From: a virus
Direction: 5' to 3' (one strand)
IMG/VR virus record: IMGVR_UViG_3300029266_001422
Location: 1 to 35,652 of that record
Length of the DNA: 35,652 nucleotides
This document shows, in pieces, positions 1 through 6,151 of the stretch (its first letter is position 1; every line of letters begins with the position of its first letter). A program made the translations under genes and the position numbers. Below the pieces are notes generated by a model that made no database searches, had not been told where the DNA came from, and worked only from the letters and a program-made list of their open reading frames with translations.

Positions 1-272
1 GGAACAAATCCTTTTAGTTCTGGCCCTGCCTCCACGTTGTAACGATTTGGAGACTCGCCGACTGCGTTAACCATGCTCCCTTCACCGCGTTCAAGCCAGT
101 AAGGGTTCACCCCGCAGTGCCGAGCGATGCTGGCTGTATGCGTAGATGACTGCGACTTGCCGCGCTCAAGGTCGGAAATCGATGTTTGATTTATGCCGAG
201 CCGCTTTGCCAGCTCAACCTGGGACAGGTTGGCGTGCTTGCGGGCGGCCTTGAGGCGTTGGCTGTATTCCAT
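1..272 (-). CDS. CI-like prophage repressor, N-terminal part (cut by window edge)
   Basis: The minus-strand reading frame starts at the ATG whose A is at 272 and runs off the left edge, giving about 90 residues. Residues 1-55 form a typical XRE/lambda-repressor helix-turn-helix: MEYSQRLKAARKHANLSQ, then ELAKRLGINQTSIS and DLERGKS, followed by a conserved NPYWLERGEG segment. That segment is common in phage CI and C2 repressors just after the DNA-binding domain. The C-terminal part, which in this family is usually a LexA/S24-type self-cleaving domain, is outside the window. It diverges from the Cro-like gene at 360 across a three-operator region. It has no Shine-Dalgarno, and the predicted transcription start falls on the ATG, so the message may be leaderless. 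Its job would be to hold the lytic operons silent in a lysogen. Confidence 0.88.
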   Translation of the reverse strand, partial: MEYSQRLKAARKHANLSQVELAKRLGINQTSISDLERGKSQSSTHTASIARHCGVNPYWLERGEGSMVNAVGESPNRYNVEAGPELKGFV

Positions 273-279
273 GCTTTCG

Positions 280-308
280 ATGATATGGGTTGCCCCATGC
301 TCTTGCAA
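280..308 (-). promoter_or_regulatory. Repressor maintenance promoter (pRM-like)
   Basis: On the minus strand, a -35 box TTGCAA (308-303) is followed after 17 bp by a -10 box TATCAT (285-280, five of six consensus bases). The start would be about 7-8 bp on, at the A of the repressor ATG (272). The same TTGCAA, being a palindrome, also serves as the -35 of the rightward promoter. Confidence 0.65.
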
Positions 309-346
309 ACGGGTGTTCCTATGGCCTACGATATGGGAACACCCAT
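285..346. promoter_or_regulatory. Three repressor operators, evenly spaced
   Basis: Three 14-bp dyads share the form ATGGG-N4-CCCAT. They lie at 285-298 (perfect arms), 309-322 (ACGGG-N4-CCTAT, one change in each arm) and 333-346 (perfect arms). Their centres are exactly 24 bp apart, so they lie close to the same face of the helix. They sit between the divergent CI-like and Cro-like genes, like lambda OR1-OR3. The first lies in the spacer of the leftward promoter, the second in the spacer of the rightward promoter, and the third covers its expected start. The palindromes and spacing are read directly; binding by CI and Cro is inferred. Confidence 0.82.
303..332 (+). promoter_or_regulatory. 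Rightward early promoter (pR-like)
   Basis: TTGCAA at 303-308 and TACGAT at 327-332 are separated by 18 bp. The operator at 309-322 lies in the spacer and the one at 333-346 covers the start, as expected for a promoter shut off by CI. It would drive cro and the early operon. Confidence 0.6.
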
Positions 347-359
347 TGGAGGGCGTTTG

Positions 360-578
360 ATGAATAGCATTTTTACCGCCCTGGTCGACCATTTCGGCGA
401 TCAGATTAAAACGGCCGAGAGACTCCGGGTTGATCAGTCGACTGTCAGCGGTTGGGTTCGTGGTCGCCATGGAATGGGTCCGCTTACTGCCCTCAGGGCT
501 GAAAAGGAAACAGGCGGGCTATTCAAGGCTGCTGATCTGTGTCCAGACATTGGCGACATTGCAAAGCCTGCTGCATGA
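360..578 (+). CDS. cro: Cro-like regulator
   Basis: A 72-residue protein starting at ATG 360, six bases after a clear GGAGGG (348-353). Upstream in-frame codons run through the operators and are not used. Residues 12-40 (FGDQIKTAERLRVDQSTVS then GWVRGRHGM) form a helix-turn-helix of the Cro/YdaS type found in many Pseudomonas and enteric phages. The short C-terminal part with LCPDI resembles the LRPDL-like ending common in this family. It is the first gene behind pR and diverges from the CI-like gene. Its expected role is to bind the same three operators and block repressor synthesis during lytic growth. The symbol is given by position and fold, not by close identity to lambda Cro. Confidence 0.8.
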   Translation: MNSIFTALVDHFGDQIKTAERLRVDQSTVSGWVRGRHGMGPLTALRAEKETGGLFKAADLCPDIGDIAKPAA

Positions 579-654
579 GGCTCCATTTTATTGGCTGGCC
601 CATATATGCGTCAGTGCGCTGAAAGTGCTGGGTTTTCATACAGGCAATAAAAAA

Positions 655-687
655 CCCCGGCTTTGATGGGTGGGGACCCAGCCGGGG
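655..687 (-). terminator. Hairpin with a T-run on the minus strand
   Basis: CCCCGGCT (655-662) pairs with AGCCGGGG (680-687), and a run of six A lies just before the left arm. Read on the minus strand this is a GC-rich stem followed by a T-run, the form of an intrinsic terminator. On the plus strand there is no T-run. It sits between cro and the antirepressor gene, yet no minus-strand gene feeds into it. Confidence 0.5.
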
Positions 688-706
688 CATACATGACGAG
701 GTGATT

Positions 707-1405
707 ATGACAACTGACATGATTTTGAGCAATAGCACCCGGGCGCTGACCATGAGCAGCACCGAGATTGCCCAGCTCACTGACAAGAAACACCCGCATG
801 TGCTGCGTGATATTCGCGCCATGCTGGACTCGCTAAAGGATGATCCAGATCTGGATCATGTCCGTGAAGAGCGGGACGCGCGCAATTACGTGGCCTGCAT
901 CTGGCTGCCGCGCACCCTGACCGAAGTGTTGATCACTGGCTACAGCGCTGCCTTGCGGTTGCGGGTGATCCGCCGGCTGCATGAGCTTGAGCAGCAAACC
1001 AACACGATCCCCCGCACTTTGCCTGAGGCCCTACGTCTGGCGGCTGATCTGGCCGAGCAGAACAACGGCCTGCGCCTGGTTGTGCAGCAACAGGCGCCCC
1101 AAGTGGCCGCGCTGAGCCGCATTGCAACGTCACGCGGGACCATGTGCCTGACGGATGCGGCCAAGCACCTGGGCGTGCCCCGCAAAGAGCTGTTGCATTG
1201 GATGGCAGAGAACCGCTGGATCTACCGGCGGGAAGGCTGCGCCCACTGGCTTGGCTTTGCACCGCGGCTGCAGGCGGGTCTGCTTGAGCACAAGGTGACT
1301 GTGCTGGGTACCGAGGATGATGGCCACCAGCGGTTGGCGTCACAGGTGCGTGTCACGCCCAAGGGTTTGACGCTGCTGGCGCAGAAAGTCGGGAGGGCAT
1401 TCTGA
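707..1405 (+). CDS. Phage antirepressor / Rha-type regulator with KilAC domain
   Basis: A 232-residue protein. ATG 707 is preferred over the in-frame GTG at 701 because GAGG (698-701) lies five bases upstream of it. Residues 10-95 resemble the Rha/antirepressor N-terminal domain (MSSTEIAQLTDKKHPHVLRD, with LTEVLITGYSAALRLRVIRR further on). From about residue 140 there is a KilA-C/ANT-type domain: LTDAAKHLGVPRKELLHWM, WIYRR, then VRVTPKGLTLLAQKV at the end. Such proteins are known in phages to interfere with repressors or to control lytic genes. It is the second gene of the rightward operon and overlaps the O-like gene by one base. The target is not visible from the sequence. Confidence 0.8.
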   Translation: MTTDMILSNSTRALTMSSTEIAQLTDKKHPHVLRDIRAMLDSLKDDPDLDHVREERDARNYVACIWLPRTLTEVLITGYSAALRLRVIRRLHELEQQTNTIPRTLPEALRLAADLAEQNNGLRLVVQQQAPQVAALSRIATSRGTMCLTDAAKHLGVPRKELLHWMAENRWIYRREGCAHWLGFAPRLQAGLLEHKVTVLGTEDDGHQRLASQVRVTPKGLTLLAQKVGRAF

Positions 1406-2175
1406 TGGCTGGGGACTGGATAAAAATGCGCACCAACTTGTGGGATGACCCGCGCGTGTCGAGCCTGTGCGACCTGACAGGCCAGCCGGAGGCCATGGTG
1501 ATCGGTGGCTTGTACTGGTTGTGGGCCATGGCGGATGAACACTCTGAGGACGGCTTTCTGCCGGGCATGACCCTTCGTGCCATTGACCGTAAAACCGGCG
1601 TGGCGGGCCTGGGTGATGCCCTGGTGCAGATCGGCTGGGTGTCCGCTCAGGATGACGGCGTGGCGGTGGTGAACTTTGATGAACACAACGGCGCGTCTGC
1701 AAAACGGCGCAGCATGGACGCAAAGAGAAAGGCAACTGTCCGCACTGTGTCCGCATCGGATGCGGACAAAATGCAGACGGAGTGTGGAGCTAGAATTAGA
1801 GAAGAATATATTAAACCCCAAACCCCCCCTGTATCCCCCCGTGGGGTGGATACCCCCCCAGCTGGGCAGGATGAGCCCAAGGCTGCGAAGTCCAAACGCA
1901 AGACCCGCATACCTGACCCGTTTCTGGTCAACACCCTGATGAGCCAATGGGCGCATGAGCGTGCACCGATGGTCGACCTGAACCGCGAGACCGAGAAGTT
2001 TGTGAATTACTGGCGCGGTGACGGTGGCACCAAGGCTGACTGGGTGGCTACGTGGCGAACGTGGATGCTGAAGGCTCAGGAATGGGCGCAGCGCTCACCC
2101 AACCGACAGGGCGCGGCAGGGCCAGGGCTGAACATGGACGACACCACATGGGCTGACAACCTGGGGGACCTGTGA
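1405..2175 (+). CDS. Replication initiator, lambda O-like
   Basis: A 256-residue protein starting at ATG 1405, which shares one base with the stop of the antirepressor gene. The first 100 residues look like the winged-helix N-terminal domain of phage replication proteins (DWIKMRTNLWDDPRVSSL, then LYWLWAMADEHSEDGFLP). A basic, proline-rich linker spans about 110-175. The C-terminal part has FVNYWRGDGGTKADWVATW, a pattern seen in DnaT-like and phage replication proteins that bind single-stranded DNA or helicase partners. The next gene is a P-like helicase loader, so the pair matches lambda O and P. The linker-coding DNA carries repeats and an AT-rich stretch, as in lambda O. The family call is firm; the exact partner contacts are inferred. 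Confidence 0.8.
   Translation: MAGDWIKMRTNLWDDPRVSSLCDLTGQPEAMVIGGLYWLWAMADEHSEDGFLPGMTLRAIDRKTGVAGLGDALVQIGWVSAQDDGVAVVNFDEHNGASAKRRSMDAKRKATVRTVSASDADKMQTECGARIREEYIKPQTPPVSPRGVDTPPAGQDEPKAAKSKRKTRIPDPFLVNTLMSQWAHERAPMVDLNRETEKFVNYWRGDGGTKADWVATWRTWMLKAQEWAQRSPNRQGAAGPGLNMDDTTWADNLGDL
1737..1852. other. Candidate replication origin inside the O-like gene
   Basis: TGTCCGCA occurs at 1737-1744 and again 11 bp later at 1748-1755, with the inverted copy TGCGGACA at 1761-1768. The last two form a 19-bp perfect palindrome core around 1758. A relative (TGTCCGCT) lies at 1640-1647. An AT-rich stretch follows at 1791-1815, then C-runs and an imperfect 21-bp palindrome at 1832-1852. In lambda the origin is likewise iterons plus an AT-rich segment within the linker-coding part of O. 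The repeats are seen; origin function is inferred. Confidence 0.5.
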
Positions 2176-2852
2176 TGAAACACGTGACCACCACCGCGCA
2201 AAAAGCATTGGCTGCTGGCCTTGCCACGGTGCCTGCAGCGCCCCGCGAGATTGATCAGGACTCTGCTCTGGTTGTGAACAAGCTGTTCCGTGAGCTGCAG
2301 GCGATATTCCCGGCATGGAAACAGGCCTGGCCGGATGACGCGGCACTTGAAACCGCCAAGCGCAGCTGGACCAAGGCCTTCATGGCGGCCGGCATCACGC
2401 GGGTTGAGCAGATCCGCTTTGGTCTGGCGGCAGCGCGTACCAACGGCGGGGATTTTATGCCCAGCTCGGGCAAGTTTGTGAAGTGGTGCACACCCAGCCC
2501 TGAGCAGCTTGGTTTGCCCTCTGGTGACAGGGCATTCCGTGAGGCTCTGGCCATGGCACACCCGGCAATGGCGGCCCGCATCGATGACGCCAGTGCCTGG
2601 AGCCACATTGCGGTGCGCCATGCAGCACTTGAGGCGGGCTTGTACACCCTTGGCCGGTTGCAGATGGACCCAGCCCGCAAGCTGTTTGATCGGGCGTATG
2701 AACTCACCTGCAAGATGGTGTTGGCTGGTGAGCCGTTGCGCGAGATACCCAAGGCCTTGCCTGCCCATGCCACGGTGCCAGCTGACCCCGCCAAGGCCCG
2801 TGAGGCGCTGCAGGCCATGCGGGCGGCGCTGGCAGGGGGTGCGCGGCCATGA
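2175..2852 (+). CDS. Replication protein P-like (helicase loader)
   Basis: A 225-residue protein. ATG 2175 overlaps the O-like stop; a GTG one codon earlier is possible. Features of the lambda P family are visible. Near residue 30 is VVNKLFRELQAIFPAW, followed by WTKAFMAAGI. Around residues 75-105 are IRFGLAAARTNGGDFMPSSG and KFVKWC, the conserved F-x-P-S-x-G-x-F-x-x-W-C pattern. In lambda, P brings the host DnaB helicase to O bound at the origin. The C-terminal half (HIAVRHAALEAG, then an Ala-rich tail) is less conserved. The neighbour order O, P supports the call. The host helicase interaction is known for the family and not shown here. Confidence 0.85.
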   Translation: MKHVTTTAQKALAAGLATVPAAPREIDQDSALVVNKLFRELQAIFPAWKQAWPDDAALETAKRSWTKAFMAAGITRVEQIRFGLAAARTNGGDFMPSSGKFVKWCTPSPEQLGLPSGDRAFREALAMAHPAMAARIDDASAWSHIAVRHAALEAGLYTLGRLQMDPARKLFDRAYELTCKMVLAGEPLREIPKALPAHATVPADPAKAREALQAMRAALAGGARP

Positions 2853-3100
2853 CCCCAGAGCAGCGCGAGTTGGTACGCAAAACAATCAACCTTGCCACCT
2901 TGCCGGCCGATGTGCGGGCCGCGCTGGATGCTGAGCGCGCTGCCGCATTGGCGCGGGTGGGGCAGGTGAACGCCCATGCCGAGCGGATATTCCAGATGCG
3001 GGCCAACCGGATTGGCGCTGAGCGTGAGCTGGGCCTGCTGGGTGACCTTGAGGCCCCTGTGCGGGCAAAACTGAACAGAATGCTGAGGGCGAACCGATGA
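2849..3100 (+). CDS. Small helical protein of unknown function
   Basis: An 83-residue protein whose ATG overlaps the P-like stop by four bases. It is rich in Ala, Arg and Glu and is predicted to be largely helical (LPADVRAALDAERAAALARV, then ANRIGAERELGLLGDLEAP). No known domain was recognised. Overlaps on both sides place it firmly in the replication operon, where small accessory proteins are common. Coding is supported by the start-stop overlaps and by codon use like the neighbours. Confidence 0.7.
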   Translation: MTPEQRELVRKTINLATLPADVRAALDAERAAALARVGQVNAHAERIFQMRANRIGAERELGLLGDLEAPVRAKLNRMLRANR

Positions 3101-3282
3101 CCAACCAGGAACAACAACAGGCGCGCATCGAGCGCCGCATGCAGGACCACCTGCGGGCCTTGATCGAGCGCAAGCGCGGTGAGGGCTGGGAGGTGGTAGC
3201 GCGTGATCCGCTGACCCTTGGGCGTGTTGGTTGCAAGCAGCAGTACCAGGTGAGCCGGTCTGGCTTGTTGGTGGCGGCATGA
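3097..3282 (+). CDS. Small basic protein of unknown function
   Basis: A 61-residue protein that starts in a four-base overlap with the preceding gene and ends in one with the next. The N-terminal 30 residues are Gln- and Arg-rich (NQEQQQARIERRMQDHLRAL) and likely helical; the rest is a short beta-like segment. No family was recognised. The tight coupling in the replication operon is the main support. Confidence 0.65.
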   Translation: MTNQEQQQARIERRMQDHLRALIERKRGEGWEVVARDPLTLGRVGCKQQYQVSRSGLLVAA

Positions 3283-3467
3283 TCGACCAGTTGAGAATGG
3301 CAAAGCTGACAGGTAGAACCCGCCACCGTCATGGTGAAAATGGTTGCTTGATTCTGCAGGTTGAGTACCGGGTAAGCAGTATACCTGTGGATCGCTGGCG
3401 GGACGCGCGGATTGAAGACATGGCCTTTGTTGTAAACGCTGATCGGTTTTACATGGTGAGCCAATGA
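3279..3467 (+). CDS. Small protein of unknown function
   Basis: A 62-residue protein starting at ATG 3279, which overlaps the upstream stop. An earlier in-frame Met exists but would overlap the upstream gene by about 50 bases. The sequence (MIDQLRMAKLTGRTRHRH, then ILQVEYRVSSIPVDRWRDA) has no recognised domain. It overlaps the recombinase gene by four bases, so it is translated as part of the same polycistron. Confidence 0.6.
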   Translation: MIDQLRMAKLTGRTRHRHGENGCLILQVEYRVSSIPVDRWRDARIEDMAFVVNADRFYMVSQ

Positions 3468-4477
3468 AGACAACCGCCGAGGTCATTCTCTGGTGGTTAA
3501 GCCGCATCGAGGGCGACCGCACCCGCTCGGAGAAGTACCGGGCCAGCATGGGCAGCCTGATGCGCCGGCATGTGGTGCCCAAGATCGGCAAGGTGGCTGT
3601 GCGCAAGCTGGACCGCGTGGTGCTGGATGACCTGCTGGTGTTCCCTATGCACCAGGAGCTGGCGCCGCGCACGGTGCAGAAAGCGCTGCAGGGCATGGGG
3701 CAGGCGTTCCGCATGGCGTTTGAGCAAAAGCGCATCGCTTCCAACCCGCTGAAAGGCATCACCTTCCGCAACTTCTACAAGGGCAAGATGCGGCCCAAGC
3801 CGGCGGCGCTCTCGCGTGTTGATCTGGCTGATCTGGTGCAACACCTGGTGCAGACCTTCAATGATGACCCGACCAAGGGGATGCTGCCGCTGATGATGCT
3901 GGCTCACGGTACCCGCATTGCTGAAACCCTGATGGCGCGCTGGGCGCATATCTCGCTTGATGAGCGGGTGTGGGTGATACCAGAGGCCAACACCAAGAGC
4001 CGCCGTGAGCATGTGCTGCCGCTGACGCCACAAGTGCTGGGATTGCTCGACCGCTACCGCAAGGCCCTGCCAGATCCGCGCCTGAAAGCGGCCTGGCTGT
4101 TCCCGGTGCGTGGTGGCGGCAAGATGGCGGACACCAGCGCCCATGCCTTGATGCGTGAGGTCAGCGGCAGGCAGTGGACAAGCCACGACCTGCGCAAGCT
4201 GATGCGCTCCAGCCTGGCCGACATTGGCATTGATCACATGGTGGGTGAGCTGCTGATCAACCACACCCTGGGCGTGACCACCGAAACCTACCTGACCCGT
4301 GACGTGATGGAGCGCCGCCGGGCTGCTCTGGAGCGCTGGCATAACAGGCTGGATGAGCTGGGTTTTGCGGATGCGCACGGGGTAAAAGTAGCTGTTCCTG
4401 CATTTCTGCCGAATGGCGCAATGGCAGGCATGGCGGGCGGTTCAGCGTTTTCCTGCGTTTCTCAACGGGGAGGGTGA
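3464..4477 (+). CDS. Tyrosine recombinase in the replication operon
   Basis: A 337-residue protein with all catalytic residues of the tyrosine recombinase family: Arg151 (HGTRIAET), Lys178 (NTKSRREH), His241 and Arg244 (TSHDLRKLM), His267 (LINHTLG) and the nucleophile Tyr276 (TTETYL). Residues 1-100 match a core-binding SAM-like domain. It lacks the long arm-binding N-terminus of a lambda-type integrase and is not next to the attachment site. A second, standard integrase is present at 28100-29239. The gene is embedded between replication genes and a DUF1064 nuclease-like gene. It may resolve genome multimers or assist recombination rather than integrate the phage, but that is inference. The last 30 residues are low-complexity and may be unstructured. 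Confidence 0.87.
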   Translation: MKTTAEVILWWLSRIEGDRTRSEKYRASMGSLMRRHVVPKIGKVAVRKLDRVVLDDLLVFPMHQELAPRTVQKALQGMGQAFRMAFEQKRIASNPLKGITFRNFYKGKMRPKPAALSRVDLADLVQHLVQTFNDDPTKGMLPLMMLAHGTRIAETLMARWAHISLDERVWVIPEANTKSRREHVLPLTPQVLGLLDRYRKALPDPRLKAAWLFPVRGGGKMADTSAHALMREVSGRQWTSHDLRKLMRSSLADIGIDHMVGELLINHTLGVTTETYLTRDVMERRRAALERWHNRLDELGFADAHGVKVAVPAFLPNGAMAGMAGGSAFSCVSQRGG

Positions 4478-4482
4478 AGATA

Positions 4483-4839
4483 GTGAGAAAACAGGCAAAT
4501 CCGCTCAAAAGAATGCAGGCGCTGGGCAGGCTCAGGGCCGGCAAGATGAACCAGACCGAGGCCGCTTATTCACGGCGCCTTGAGTCCCTGAAGGCCGCTG
4601 GCGAGATTCAGTGGTTCAGCTTTGAGGGCATGAAGTTCCGTCTGGCAGACAACACCTTTTACACCCCGGACTTCCCGTTGATGCGCGCTGACGGGCTCAT
4701 TGAGATACATGAGGTCAAGGGCCTGTGGACGGATGACGCCAGGGTGAAGATCAAGATGGCGGCCGAGTTGTTCCCGTTCCGCTTTGTGGCTGTGAAGAAA
4801 GGGAAAGGGGGGCAGTGGAGCTATGAGTATTTCGATTGA
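4483..4839 (+). CDS. DUF1064 family nuclease-like protein
   Basis: A protein of 118 residues from GTG 4483, which sits ten bases after GGAG. GTG 4474 is in frame but overlaps the ribosome binding site. It fits DUF1064, a small phage family with a restriction-endonuclease-like fold. TEAAYSRRLESL comes first, then the beta strand IQWFSFEGMKF, TFYTPDFPLM with the acidic Asp, and IEIHEVKG, which supplies the E-x-K of a PD-(D/E)XK site. Members often sit among replication and recombination genes where a junction resolvase such as RusA would lie. A resolvase-like role is therefore plausible, but activity for this family is not established to my knowledge. Confidence 0.8.
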   Translation: MRKQANPLKRMQALGRLRAGKMNQTEAAYSRRLESLKAAGEIQWFSFEGMKFRLADNTFYTPDFPLMRADGLIEIHEVKGLWTDDARVKIKMAAELFPFRFVAVKKGKGGQWSYEYFD

Positions 4840-5023
4840 GTGGGAGCGCGTCGAGCCGGGGCTGGATGTGTGGGAGACAGAGGACGGCTACCGCCTCGAG
4901 GTGTACTCAGCAGGGTCAGGGCAGCAGTTTGTGTGCAAAGCCCCGGATGGCTCCACCTTCTACAGCCTCGACACGGCAGACATTAACCGCTGCGTCTGGA
5001 TTCACAGGGAGGATGCCTCTTGA
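4823..5023 (+). CDS. Small acidic protein of unknown function
   Basis: A 66-residue protein whose start overlaps the DUF1064 gene by 17 bases. The sequence has alternating beta-like segments (LDVWETEDGYRLEVYSAG, then FVCKAPDGSTFYSLD) and no recognised family. It ends in an overlap with the next start codon. A second frame open over the same bases lacks a good start and looks like a shadow. Confidence 0.6.
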   Translation: MSISIEWERVEPGLDVWETEDGYRLEVYSAGSGQQFVCKAPDGSTFYSLDTADINRCVWIHREDAS

Positions 5024-5313
5024 GCAAATCAGGCCCTGACTTTGTGAAGACGCTGCCAAGGCTCGATCGCTGCCAGCAGTGCCGTGGCAAGGGCGTGGTG
5101 AGTGGCGTGTTTTATCAGCTGGATTGCATGGACTGTGACGGGGTGGGCTGGTTGCCGGTGGCGGGCATTGATCTGACCAAGCAGCTGGGCAGGGCTCTGG
5201 CGGCAGCGCTCAAGGTCAATGCCGAGCTGCGCAAGAACAGCAGAGGCAGTGGCAGCCAGTACCACCCAGAATCTAACCGAGCGGGCTTGCGCGGTAACTT
5301 TGTTGGCGACTGA
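5020..5313 (+). CDS. Small zinc-finger-like protein (DnaJ-type CxxCxGxG)
   Basis: A 97-residue protein using TTG 5020, seven bases after a strong AGGGAGG (5006-5012) and overlapping the upstream stop. Residues 18-45 hold CQQCRGKG and CMDCDGVGW, two CxxCxGxG knuckles like those in the central zinc-binding region of DnaJ. This suggests one bound zinc ion. A helical stretch follows (QLGRALAAALKVNAELRK). Single-finger proteins of this kind occur in phage early operons; their partners are unknown. The zinc site is inferred from the four cysteines. Confidence 0.68.
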   Translation: MSKSGPDFVKTLPRLDRCQQCRGKGVVSGVFYQLDCMDCDGVGWLPVAGIDLTKQLGRALAAALKVNAELRKNSRGSGSQYHPESNRAGLRGNFVGD

Positions 5314-5323
5314 GGGCGGAACA

Positions 5324-5851
5324 GTGACGGTATATAAGAACGCAGCGCACTGCATAGCAAGGTGCATGAGCATCGAGACCAACGATGGCACGGCCAAGTC
5401 AGGATGGCAGATGCGCTATCAGGCCGGCTTCCCAGAAACCCCCGGTGAAGGTTCTGGCCTGAGTGCCGAGGAAAGGCTCACTCAGGACGCCATGACCCGC
5501 GCCATGCTGCACAGGGAGCTAACAGACCTGCAGTGGAACGTGATTGTGGCCAAGTACAGCATCAATGACTTTGAGGTGGCTGACGCGGTGCGCTGGCTGA
5601 TCCCTCGGGTGGAGTCACCGGCGCATCGGCTATTCGTGACCAAGGCCGTGACAGCTTGGGCAATCCCGCGCCGCCTGCCGGAAGGGTTCTATGTGCTGCA
5701 TAGCTGGGATGCGGACGGCACTCCAGATCGCACGCTGAGAGGCTGGAGGCAGAAGGTGAACCGGTGGCTCGAAGAGGGTGTGAACGCAGCGTATTCGAGG
5801 GCTGAGCAGGCATTGCTGGATAATGGGTTGCTGATCGACAAGGCGGCGTAA
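5324..5851 (+). CDS. Unknown protein at the place of a Q-type antiterminator
   Basis: The reading frame is open from 5219, but GTG 5324 follows GAGGGCGG and clears the upstream gene, giving 175 residues. An ATG at 5366 is another option. The conserved-looking part is AMLHRELTDLQWNVIVAKYS, followed by VADAVRWLIPRVESPAHRLF and VTKAVTAWAIPRRLP. A Trp-rich C-terminus follows. I recall similar unnamed proteins in Pseudomonas phages at this position, the last gene of the early operon before the late promoter region, where lambda has Q. There is no zinc finger and no clear antiterminator motif. A role in late control is inference from position only. Confidence 0.6.
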   Translation: MTVYKNAAHCIARCMSIETNDGTAKSGWQMRYQAGFPETPGEGSGLSAEERLTQDAMTRAMLHRELTDLQWNVIVAKYSINDFEVADAVRWLIPRVESPAHRLFVTKAVTAWAIPRRLPEGFYVLHSWDADGTPDRTLRGWRQKVNRWLEEGVNAAYSRAEQALLDNGLLIDKAA

Positions 5852-5876
5852 CCCGACGAACGGTATCAATCTCTTC

Positions 5877-5905
5877 TGGACAGGCGCAACGATTGCGCAT
5901 ATAGT
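5877..5905 (+). promoter_or_regulatory. Strong sigma70 promoter with palindrome in its spacer
   Basis: The -35 box TGGACA (5877-5882) and the -10 box TATAGT (5900-5905) are exactly 17 bp apart, each with one mismatch to consensus. The spacer holds a perfect dyad GCGCAA-CGA-TTGCGC (5884-5898), well placed for a repressor that blocks polymerase. The first gene starts 49 bp past the -10 box. The unit downstream ends with an Aca1-like protein, a family known to repress its own acr promoter at inverted repeats, so this dyad is the natural candidate operator. Confidence 0.78.
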
Positions 5906-5953
5906 TCATACATGCCCAGCGAGAAACGCAGGGCGAACCCAAGGAGATACACC

Positions 5954-6142
5954 ATGATCCGCCCAAGCAAGCAAAAAGCACAGCAAGCCGCTCTGACCGA
6001 AACCCACAAAGCCGCGCTGGCAGAACTGGAAGCTCGCCGCCACGAAGAAGGTCATGCCGCCCGTGTTGACGCATTCAACGCAATGATCACCGCTGACCTT
6101 GGCGCCGAGAATGTCGGCTTCATCGTTCGCAGCTACAACTGA
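5954..6142 (+). CDS. Candidate anti-CRISPR protein 1 (62 aa)
   Basis: A 62-residue protein starting at ATG 5954 after AAGGAG (5941-5946), the first gene behind the promoter at 5877. An upstream in-frame ATG at 5912 would lie within the likely leader and lacks a ribosome site. The sequence begins with a long basic, Ala- and Gln-rich helix (KQKAQQAALTETHKAALAEL), then ARVDAFNAMITADLGAENVG. No known family was recognised. It is listed as a candidate anti-CRISPR only because of context: a tiny protein in a unit that ends with an Aca1-like regulator. The coding call is much firmer than the functional one. Confidence 0.7.
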   Translation: MIRPSKQKAQQAALTETHKAALAELEARRHEEGHAARVDAFNAMITADLGAENVGFIVRSYN

Positions 6143-6151
6143 GGTCGGACT

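Noticed and set aside
1816-1863. CRISPR-like or tandem repeat array in the C-run region
   Set aside because: The C-runs are irregular and few, with no spacer structure; no CRISPR array was seen anywhere in the window.
2255-3280. Minus-strand frame of 341 codons over the P-like gene
   Set aside because: High-GC shadow of well supported plus-strand genes; no domain and no start signal.
3497-4378. Minus-strand frame of 293 codons over the recombinase
   Set aside because: Composition (His, Gln, Val rich) is that of an antisense shadow and the plus-strand protein has all catalytic residues.
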